A stretch of DNA of 64,000 nucleotides from positions 10,186,001-10,250,000 of the forward strand of contig OX335662.1 in assembly GCA_946894095.1 (NCBI GenBank), given 5' to 3'. Source of the stretch: Incurvaria masculella. Its lineage: Eukaryota; Arthropoda; Insecta; Lepidoptera; Incurvariidae. Below, piece after piece: positions 23,701-33,000 of the stretch. Made by a program: the position numbers and the translations under genes. Under the pieces are notes generated by a model. The model did no database searches, was not told the origin of the DNA, and worked only from the letters and a program-made list of their open reading frames with translations. Position 1 is the first letter of the stretch. Every line of letters starts with the position of its first letter.

Positions 23701-26358
23701 AGTTAATAGAAATCCGTAAATATATCAGTTGTGACGTAACTTAATGTAGTTTTACTACTAGAAGTGTAAAACAAATTAAACGAAATGCGACTTAAAAACA
23801 ATGGAAATCGACAATGGAACAAAAGCAATGGACAACAGGCAACATTTAAAATCGCACAAGAAAACATGTATGTACGAGTAGGTACCTTATCAAAATATGT
23901 TGAAAGGAAATTTCATGTAATGCATTAAACTCACCCACATTGGCAAGCATATTGTGCGCTAGGTTCAAAGTTTGCAGGTCAGGCACTACATTCAAATTCT
24001 CAATTTTGGAAACATAATTGTGATCCAAATTCAGTGTGTTCAACGTAGGACATCCGTCAAGGTTCTCAATCTTCTTCACCAGGTTGTAGTGTAAGTACAA
24101 GCACTTCAGTTGGTTCAGAGTGTCTAAACCTTCGATTCGCTGTATGCCATTGTTTTCCAGAAATATACACTTTAAGCCCGTGTACTCGTCCAGATTTTCA
24201 ATTTTCGAAAATCCCTACAAAAGAAAATGAGGTCAACAGAAATTTTTCTTTAAATATAAGTGATCCAAAACTATTTGAGATGATAAAAAAACTACCTTGA
24301 AATGCAGGTAAAGAATGTCGTTGAGACATGGAGTGACATACAGCTTGTGCTCCCGACAATGCTTCTTTATAAAATCCTTCGTCATACGGGGTCCTTTATC
24401 CTCTTCCGATTCTTTGGCTATTTTCTTTAAAAACTCTTTTCTCTCTATTTCCTTACATTTTTCTTCACCTGTAAATTAAAATAGTTAATTTATTTTTTAA
24501 TAAAACAAGAACTATAAATATAATACATTGAATACGTTTTGTTACCCTTCTTTTCACCAACTGGTTGATCTTCTATTTCCACTTGATTTAAATCTACATC
24601 AATGCTGTCTCCCTGTGCTTTCGAATGCATTATTTTGTCTGGTAAAATCTTTTGTATCTTGTCTTGAGATTTTATTTCTTTCGCTAATTTTCGTTCCTCG
24701 TCCCTTCGTAATAGTTTATTTGCTAGTCGTTGCACTTCTTGATTGTCTCTCATTTTATCTTTAATACCATGAAGAAGATGATCTATGCGCTTATTGCGAT
24801 CTTGTTTAGGGTTTTCTATTACTGGTTTGATAAAGTCACTTTCTACTACCAATGATAAATCATTTTGGGGTGACTGTTCTTCAGGCATTTGCTGTTCTTT
24901 TTTAAATTCTTTTGGATGTAGAATTTTTCGAGATTTTAGCAAAATTTCATCCACTTCATGGATAAAATCTTTACAATCTTTGTTTCTCTTCTCGTAAACC
25001 TCCTTACTTTGGTTTATTATATGTTCATGTGCTTGCATTTCCGAGTTAATTTTAACAATTGCTGTGTTAATGGTTTCAATATCGTGATCAGTCACATTGG
25101 ACACTGCAGTTACATCTGAATTTTGATATCTTTTTTCTGAGTCGTCAATTTCGGGAAATTCTTCGTGACTAATGTTAGCTAACATTTTCTGATGATCTTC
25201 ATTCATTTTATGGTATGCCACACTTGATTCTCTTGACGTTTTAAGTGCTTCATTAACATCATTAAGCATTTCATTCATACTGTTAAGCTTATTAGAAATA
25301 TCTTCCCTTATCATAACACCAAGATTTTCTGCACCTTCCACTATGTTTTTGGCCAGATTTCTCATTTCACTGTATTTATCATTTTCAGACGACTTGTTAG
25401 AGTACATGTGCTCAGCTTCATTGTATGATTTTTCTAACACTAACTCCATTTTCTCTTCAAAGTGGTCAGAGCTATTCTTTGTCTTGTCTAAAAGATGCTC
25501 AACATTTTTAAGAACGCTTTCAGTGTCTTTTAATTTTTCTTGGATATTTTGAGGTGATTTTGTATTAGCTGCTTTGTCAGTATTTTTTATTTCATTGTTG
25601 TCAATAACATAATTTAAGATTTCGTTTTCATGATCATTTTCATCTTTTTGTTCTATGCCTTCGTGCTTGTCTGCTAATTGTTTAAGTAATTCTTTAGTTT
25701 CCCTCAAACGTGTCTCTAAAGTCTTGTTTGTTGCCTCACTTATAGCTGGCTCAGCTAGCTGATATATTTCATCATCTGTACTACTCACACTTTTTTCTAA
25801 AGTTTCAACGTCATCACTGCAAACAACGGTGTTTTCTTCATGGCCTTTCTCTTCTTTTTTAGCTAAACTGATAAACATTTGGGCGTTTTTATAGTAAATT
25901 TCATTAAGGGTGACCATATCCCCCTCTTCACAGGTACTCTTGGATTTTTCAATATTTTCGAATTCTGATATATCAAAACCGTCGATCAAAATCGGTCCAA
26001 TGTCATGACTGCGAGACTCATCATTAGACAAAATTTGAATCTGATCGGCTTTTTCAGCTATGATAGGATTAGCCATTACTTGCCTTTTGATTTCGTCTGC
26101 ATCGAGAAGCCTGTTTGAACATTCTATTTTGGTAAAAGGTTGACCATTCAAGACTTCAAATTCGGTCCTGGAGTTTTCGGGGTTGGATGGGGCGATGTAT
26201 GCTCGCCGAATGGGTCTAGAAGAAGTGCTGCATTCGTTTTCTATTATTTTATCGAGTACACCTGGTGTAAATGTTGCATCCTCGAAGAACAGTGACAGCT
26301 CTCGACGAATTTTCTCTGTATCGGGTCCTTCCTTTGAAGTAGAAACAGAATCCTCCAT
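11735..26358 (-). CDS. DNAAF1: Dynein axonemal assembly factor 1 (LRRC50 / defective transmitter release)
   Basis: Sixteen coding exons, minus strand, in order: 26358-24546, 24468-24296, 24214-23935, 22859-22746, 20428-20251, 19491-19350, 18965-18764, 17926-17773, 17682-17603, 17415-17098, 16922-16674, 16586-16411, 15577-15418, 14648-14238, 13449-13214, 12448-11735. All borders are GT-AG and phases match throughout; the sum is 5,400 nt (1,799 residues). The product is a cytoplasmic factor needed to preassemble axonemal dynein arms. Core: [20 protein letters not shown], then leucine-rich repeats (about residues 660-800, e.g. [18 protein letters not shown]), the capping segment [13 protein letters not shown], and the signature [14 protein letters not shown] (about 826-839). 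Ahead lies a 604-codon acidic, coiled-coil-rich exon; behind, an acidic low-complexity tail. The start at 26358 was chosen because an acceptor (atttcaacag) lies 12 bp upstream and the next upstream ATG runs out of frame after splicing. Exons 10 and 11 are diverged duplicates. Confidence 0.93.
14649..15417. repeat. DNAAF1 intron with SINE tail fragment and a small MITE
   Basis: About 14865-14945 is a minus-strand SINE body fragment. Bases 15258-15372 form a MITE with inverted ends ctgtattcagagt and ctctgaatacgac and an inner ggactaacttt/gttagtcc pairing. The same end motif recurs at 23592 (truncated) and 36668-36793. Confidence 0.6.
17927..18763. other. DNAAF1 intron, nothing identified
   Basis: AT-rich intron between exons 7 and 8; contains a short gtatgtatgtatgtatgt microsatellite near 18372-18388. 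No other feature seen. Confidence 0.6.
19561..19795 (-). repeat. SINE with tRNA-like head, minus strand (DNAAF1 intron)
   Basis: Reverse copy: ttgaactggatagaaaacac, ccaatgcgatggtactaa, tacatgggttccgaacc, then a head region ending gcccctacaccacgagct. Confidence 0.7.
20509..20670. repeat. 45-bp near-perfect inverted repeat in a DNAAF1 intron
   Basis: Arms 20509-20553 and 20626-20670 are inverted copies with about two mismatches; the core is cacgcggcaggaagagac. The 72-bp loop is GC-rich. It lies about 80 bp upstream of the acceptor of the exon at 20428. Probably a fold-back element. Confidence 0.8.
20766..21175 (+). repeat. Full-length SINE with tRNA-derived head, plus strand
   Basis: Best tRNA-headed copy. 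It begins gagcggctcgttgcctagtg, with an A-box-like tagtggtgcagg and a B box gggttcaaatcctcgcc. The junction tttctctttctgagttggat is followed by the body (gttcggaatccatgtaaaac, taccatcgcattcgatgaa, ccagttcaatgtagccgtg) and an A-rich end near 21168. It lies in a DNAAF1 intron, antisense to the gene. Confidence 0.85.
21215..21480 (+). repeat. SINE body fragment, plus strand
   Basis: Headless copy of the same body (gtccggaattcatgaaaaac, taccatcacattgaaaag, ccagttcaatgtagccgtg, gtggtattagccatccatgt). Confidence 0.7.
21513..21725 (+). pseudogene. Remnant of non-LTR ORF2 C-terminus
   Basis: Encodes [18 protein letters not shown] then [10 protein letters not shown], a degraded relative of the tail seen on the minus strand near 3000-3245. 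Confidence 0.5.
22860..23934. repeat. DNAAF1 intron with SINE tail and truncated MITE
   Basis: Bases 23335-23525 carry a diverged plus-strand SINE body (gccatcgcattgaatgaac, gttcaatgtagctgatc, ggtcctggcacgacaacc). From about 23592 the left end of the ttcagagtgggcggg MITE is seen without its right end. The remainder shows nothing recognisable. Confidence 0.55.
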
Positions 26359-27033
26359 TTTAAAATCAGCCTGTTGAAATGGTACTAATAAACTTACTTT
26401 CGAACTCCAATTAATGCAAAATGAGCACAATACAAGATTACCAAATATTTTAGTTTTATTACTTGCAGCGTACCTCGGATGTTTCGATTTTCGCGCTGTT
26501 TCCATGGAGCTTGTTTGGTCGAAATTCAAATGTGTTTTTCGATACATTTTAAATTCCACTGCGTGCGCATTTTGCACAGACTAATATAGCAGGTATTTTT
26601 TTTTAAATATCTACTTACATAATCACGTTCCCTTCAGGAACTGTAATACATTTAGAGTCATGAGTCATCATGCTTCTTTCGCGTCGCTCCTTGTTGTAAA
26701 GATATTTTTTTAAATATAAGATTCTACATACTTTGCTCTCTTACCGAACGCGCCTCTTATTTGACGCATGTCAAAATTAAAAACAACAATGTTCACTGCT
26801 TGATTTTGATTTATTCTATCCGTAAACTGGTTTCTTGATTGATTAATTTTTATTTTGTAATTAATTACCTAACAGAAAAATTACACAAAATTACAAAATT
26901 TCGTGTTCATAGTATCGTGACAGTTTTCTTTTGTGTCTTCGTGACATGAGACAGTGAGTAAATAGTAAAAAAATGATGCAATTGTCTGTCATTTGGTTCT
27001 TCTAACTTTTCGAGGACCGGCCTAATGCTTACA
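26359..27033. promoter_or_regulatory. Shared upstream region of divergent DNAAF1 and TBC1D7
   Basis: Only 675 bp separate the two start codons, which point away from each other. On the DNAAF1 side a 5'UTR intron is likely: donor gtacgctg near 26473, acceptor atttcaacag ending 26371. No TATA box was assigned. A bidirectional promoter is inferred from the geometry only. Confidence 0.5.
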
Positions 27034-30000
27034 ATGGCTACAGACGAGAGAAATTTCCGCTCCTCTTACTACGATAAGGTAATCCGGCTACCTAATTAAT
27101 GCTATTTTCCTTCGGCATACTTTTACTCTAAAGAACCCTCCAGACTTACGGCGAGAAGACGAGGCTGAACTAGAGGCGACCCCAAAAAATGTTCTATACT
27201 CACACGATGTTCTCACTTGTATATGTGTGTGTTCGGTATGGACGACATCAACAGTGCAACGGCTTTGGTATTGTGTGCATTGGCATACTTACCGTAACCT
27301 TGTAAATTTAAAGATCCAAAATTAAATGAAGAGAAGAAAAATACATAGTAGATGGTGGACCGTTATTTCCACAATTTCTTCCACATTGTGGTTTCATCTT
27401 TTGTCCTCATAGTGACGGTGCTTAGCATCCCACAAAATGGGCTCACATATTAAAACAGTTCAGCAATCTTTAATTGTGATTTGACCGATGCAATGAACGT
27501 ACCACACTAGCAACCATTATACCACATTAGCGAAAAATTAAAACACGTGCACAACTCCGCAGCTTGCTTCACAATGAGACCGAACGAGAATGTGCTGGGG
27601 TTCTCTTTTTTTTGTCCAAGAAAACCTTTTGAAGTGGGCACAAAAACCAACATCGCTAGAACAGACAAGCGCATGAACTGTCCACATTCACACTTCTCGG
27701 GTGTTCTCTGGACTTCTCACTGAGTCTGGAGGCCCTATGAAACCTCTCCAAATCATGCAATATTTACCAAGTCAGTAAGTACTATTAAGAACGGCCCGTA
27801 AGCTATGCTCCCCCTACAAATGTAGTTTACTAATAATTTGAAAACAGCTATTTCAATTAAATTGATATTTAATATCTAATATCAGGTAAGAACAAATATC
27901 TGTGTCTGCACGCTTTTGTTTTTTTGAAAAATCCAAACCGAATGAAATGAAAGCAAAAAGAAAAATACGAATTTTGTTTTCTCTGTCGTTTGACCCAGAA
28001 TACATTTACCGAAAAAACAAAGACATGCAGACACAGATATTTGTAGCCTTATATTAGATACTAAATATCATGTAAGTTGGAACCGTGGTTTTCAAATTAT
28101 TAGTAAACTACGTTTGTATGGGAGGCGAAATTTTCTGATGCTTACGGGCCGACCTTAAGAACGGCCCGTAAGCTATGCTCCCCATACAAACGTAGTTTAC
28201 TAATCATTTGGAAACCGCTATTCCAATTAAATTTATATTTAATATCTAATATCATGTAACAAATATCTGTGTCTGCATGCTTTTGTTTTTTTGAAAAATC
28301 CTAAACGAATGAAATTAATCCAAAAAGAAAATCTTCATACGAATTTTGTTTGACCCAGAATACATTTACCGAAAAAACAAAGGCATGCCGACACAGATAT
28401 TTGTAGCTTAATATTAGATACCAAATATCAAGTAAGTTGGAACAGTGGTTTTCAAATCATTAGTAAACTACGTTTGTATGGGAGGCGAAATTTTCAGGGT
28501 GCTTACGGGCCGACCTTAAGCAGCTGTAGGTGTGATTTCTATTATTAGGGACCATATTTTAGTCGCTTGCTTGGTGCATTGAGTAATCGCCTGAAACTCT
28601 AGAAGCTTGCCTTAAACCCTAGATGGGGTTCCGCGGTGTTGAGGAGAAGAAATCCCTCGAGATTTTGCTAAAGGAGCACGCTTGGGACCGGATCAAGCTG
28701 CAGCAGTTCTGTCTTCGCTTCACACTACCCACCTCATATCGAGACCTCCTTTGGAAGGTCTTGCTCGGTAACTGTTGTGGAAATTTATTCATATTCTGTC
28801 TTTCATCCAGTTCAATGTAGCCACGCTAAATAGGCTCCTATTCTTTTGGGAATATGGTACCTATTTTGGGCTCATATCACGACAGTAGGTATGGTATCAG
28901 CAATTCCTGCTGTCCAGTTAAATAAAAAAAAAGGTATCCAATACTTGCAATGACCAGTTAAAACCAGACGCTTAACCACTAAATTGTCTGCAGGCATATT
29001 GCCCGTATACTCGGTGGCTCACGAGTTCGTATCGGAGCAGCGACGAGCGCAGGTGGAAGACCTTGAGCGTGCGTTGAAGGTCATGGGTCTGGTGGATGAC
29101 TCGATGCCCAAGTCGCGGCGATACCTTGCCATGTGGCACCTGGAGACCGGCCGTTTGCACTACGAGGGCCAAGTACAAGTGTGTATGTCAGGTTGTTTAT
29201 CTGTATTAATCCAGATAGACCATGGGCAAAGTACAGCCCATGGGCCAATTCCGGCCCGTGAACAATTTCGATCCGGACCCCCTCTGTAGGGTGAGAATGA
29301 CTCAAACCTTTATAACAAATGATAATGTGTATTCTAAAAAATAGCCCCAATAAGATTTTCTAGCGATTATTTGGTCCTGGTTAAGAAGAAAAAATGGTTA
29401 AGGAATTAATGTGGTTCGAATCCGTCTGACCCATACAAGAAGGCATCAAAAGTAGGCAATGGAATTCGAGGCATTCAATCATTATAAATATTTAATATAG
29501 CCATAATTGTTGCAGCCAAGAACGTTCAAAAGGAGTGGACACAAGATTTTCATAGCCCACTATCACTAAAAGCGTCTCCAAAATCATTGTTATCTGTTTT
29601 ACATAGAAATACAAAAAATATTGATTGAAACCTTCATAGACAATAAGATAGGTTTGTTATGCTTCACATTACAAATAGTATATGCTTCAACTAACTTCTG
29701 TTCTATATGACAGCTAGTCGTGCGCATAGTCAACATCACTATGACCTGATTGTACGAAGAGACGGCTGAGTTAATCAATGTTCAAACACGTCACTTTTAG
29801 TCAACCGCATGGAGTTCATGCCATACTGTCTATACAAAGTGACTTGTTTAATCATTCATTGACATTGATTTAGATTTTTTGTCCTTTCGTGCACTCGGCC
29901 CTATGAGTTCGTTGCATGGAAGTTGCCTCTTTAGACAAACACTCCGCACGCGGTTGGAGCCATCTATCACGTTCATTCCTTTTCTATCGTTCTTGGTTTT

Positions 30001-33000
30001 AGCTATACTTTTTAAGCTGCTTACATATATACATATCGGTTTTTCAAAAAAAAAAATCCATCCAATATAACATGATTGCTTTTTCTCCAGGCAGAATGCA
30101 GTTTCGTACCCATAGCAGAAGCTTTACAATCCATGTACGAAGATGACGTTGATGTGTACTGGCTAGCGAAGGGCCTATACAAGTTTACAGAAAGCTTTAA
30201 GAGGGACATACCTACGCTAATTAAATTCACCAAGAATTTGCTGGAGAAGGAAGATAGTAAACTCTACGAGTGAGTGTTGCTTTATACCATCGAGTTTTTG
30301 CCGCTGGTTCGGGTACTGTCTTTCCGGAAGTGTGGCATGAATGTTGTTGTTGTTGTCGGCGAGTGGCTGCCGACGCTTGAACGCACTTGACACGAGGCCG
30401 TTGTGCTCAGTAACCCGACTTTTGGCTCACTTCAGCCAGCCGAGCTCTTCCACAAAGCGTAGCAGCCCTTTAGGGTCTTTCCACACTTGCGGGTCGCTCC
30501 TTTCGAAGCTAAAGACCCCCGTCCAAAATGTCTGCAGTTGTCTACATTCCATGACTATATGTGCCGGTGTCTCCTCCGCCTCCAAGCAGGCCCTGCAGAG
30601 GGGACTGTCCGTGACTCCAATTGTGTGAAGGTGTTTGTTGAGCTGGCAGTGGCCCGTGAGTAGGCTTACCACCGTTCTCAACTGTGGTCTGTGCAGCTGT
30701 AAAAGTTTCCTTGTTAGGTGTGGATCCGGTGCTGGCACTGCTTCCCTTGATTGTCTGCAGTCTGCTGTAGATGACCACCTTGCAGTGTGAGCCCGTGTCA
30801 TTCGTTTCCTCAGCCAGGTCTTGACTTCACTGAAGGGGGTTGGCATGAATGGCTCTGGTCCGACGGGCTTTAAACTCGAACCCGCCTTGGCGAGATCGTC
30901 GGCCGCATCGTTGCCATGGCTCCCGCTATGTCCCTTTATCCACTGGAGTGTGATCCTGTTGTCGATTGAGATGTCCTGTAAAGCCTCATGACATTGTTTA
31001 ATTAGTCCAGAAGTGAATGTTTGATTGGCAAGAGCCTTCAAAACAGATGCACTGTCGGTTAGTATTCTGATTGTATAGTCTACCATTTCACGCTGTTATA
31101 TTGCTGCGGCTGCCTCAATTAGACCTACACACTCCGCCTGAAAGATGGAGTTTCCGGCGCCCAGCATAACTGTTCTTTTGATATTGAGGTCTGCTGAGAA
31201 ACAGCCAGCTCCCGTACCATACTCGGTTTTAGAGCCATCCGTGTATACCCTAACTTCTCTTAGTCCCGAGTAGTCCTTCGGACCCTCAGAGAGTTCAATA
31301 GTGTACAGTCTGTCAAAGTTATATGTCTTAGGTATCCTATCGCATCTTACCCCTAGCAAAGGGTTCTCCTCCAGAGCTAAACTGAGAATTGTTGTGTGCT
31401 GTGCCCTAGTCTCTCCTGACCAGAAACCTGTCGTTCTAAACCTAAAAGCTGCGGCTGCCGCCTCTCGTTGTATTATTAAATCAAGAGGGGGCAGTCCCAG
31501 CAGGACTTCTAGTGCTGTTGATGGGGTGGTCCGCATGCAACCAGTGATGGCCGTGCTAGCTATACGCTGAAAGCTTAGCAGCTTGTTTGCAGCTGTTTTA
31601 AGTTTGGTTCTGGTCCACCATACCAATGCCCCATATGTAATCATAGGTCTGATGACAGTGGTATAAAGCCAGAGCGTGAGTCCTGGTCTTAAACCCCAAG
31701 TTTTGCCCATTAGTCTTCGACACTGCCAGAAAGATAAGCGTGCTTTATTTAGTCTCTGTTCTAGGTGACGACTCCAGTTCAACTTGTTGTCAAGTATGAC
31801 CCCCAGGTATTTCACCTCGGTTGATAGTGTTACTTCTACCCCAAAGAGCCTCAGTGGTTGCATTTGTCCTATGTCTCTCTTCCTGGTGAAGACTACAAGC
31901 TCCGTTTTAGTTGGATTGACACTCAGAGCGTAGTCTTTGCACCATGCTTCTACAATTTTGAGCGCACCTTGCCACAAATGCGTGTGGCATGAATAATAAA
32001 TTATAGCGTAAAGCTGTAATTACGCATTCTCAAATTAACGCACATTTGGAAATATTAACATACTTTTATAGACGAAGATGTGACGTAATGGTTCTGCCAA
32101 CTCTTTGAAATTTATCAATTAGCTCTTCTAGTCATAGCTTCTGGGCTAACTGTACCTGCTTTTCAGTTTTGAGAAACCTCACTCTTCCCTGAAATCTTGC
32201 TTCTAAACCTGCGGACACACTAATGTTAACCATGCCCGCATCACTTGCCCAGCTTAATTAAACTTAAACATGATTCCTGTTTCAGATACCTCATGGAAAC
32301 AAAGTCATTTGATGTGTTGCCACTGGCGAAATGGTTCAAGTGCTGCTTTGCTGGAGTACTAGATGACTCTTCTTTGGGGAAGTGAGTTGAAGTTTCTTAA
32401 ATAATTCTGGTATTTTTAAAGCGAATCTTTGCTGGTGGGTCTAACATTTTCAAGCGTTACGAAAAATATACTAGCGTTGAAAGAGAACACTGCGGGTAGG
32501 AAGGGGGGAGCGGGTAGGTTCATGCAGAGCATACTGTAAGTTAAACGCTCAAATGGGGTGCCGGCAGGGGAGAGGTAGAAGCGGTGGTGCTAAGGAATAG
32601 TTGGATGCGAAAGTGCCTCAGCAGTCTCTCTGACGGATACACTAGTGGTAAAATGATGGCAGGTAGGAAGCGGAAGTAATGGTTTCGATACAAGAGATCA
32701 ACAGCAGTTACAACTGGGCTAGATCGTCTTTTATTTTATTCACACTAAAATAAAAGCACTTCAGAAAAATATGAGCACAGAACGTCAAAAAATTATGGAC
32801 TGGAGAGTGTTTGCCCAAAGAGACAAATGCCATAAAAGTACATTGTCGACCACGTGACTCCCTGTGATGAAAATTTTCACTTTTTATGTAAATGTTCATG
32901 CAAAAATAACAGAACTTCGACATCACAAAACTATATTATGATCCCATAAACCTGATGGATTGATATCGAAGTACTCCGGCAGGATCTGGGACAAGCTGTG

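Noticed and set aside
26359..26577. N-terminal extension of DNAAF1 from the ATG at 26577
   Set aside because: An acceptor sits 12 bp before the ATG at 26358, and splicing from the upstream donor puts the upstream ATGs out of frame; taken as 5' UTR.
27789..28515. Tandem repeats possibly forming a CRISPR-like array
   Set aside because: Only two units, palindromic, TTAA-flanked, in a eukaryotic intron; they are MITEs.
30341..31570. Plus-strand ORFs of 89-95 codons
   Set aside because: Antisense of the LINE RT/RNase H fragment.
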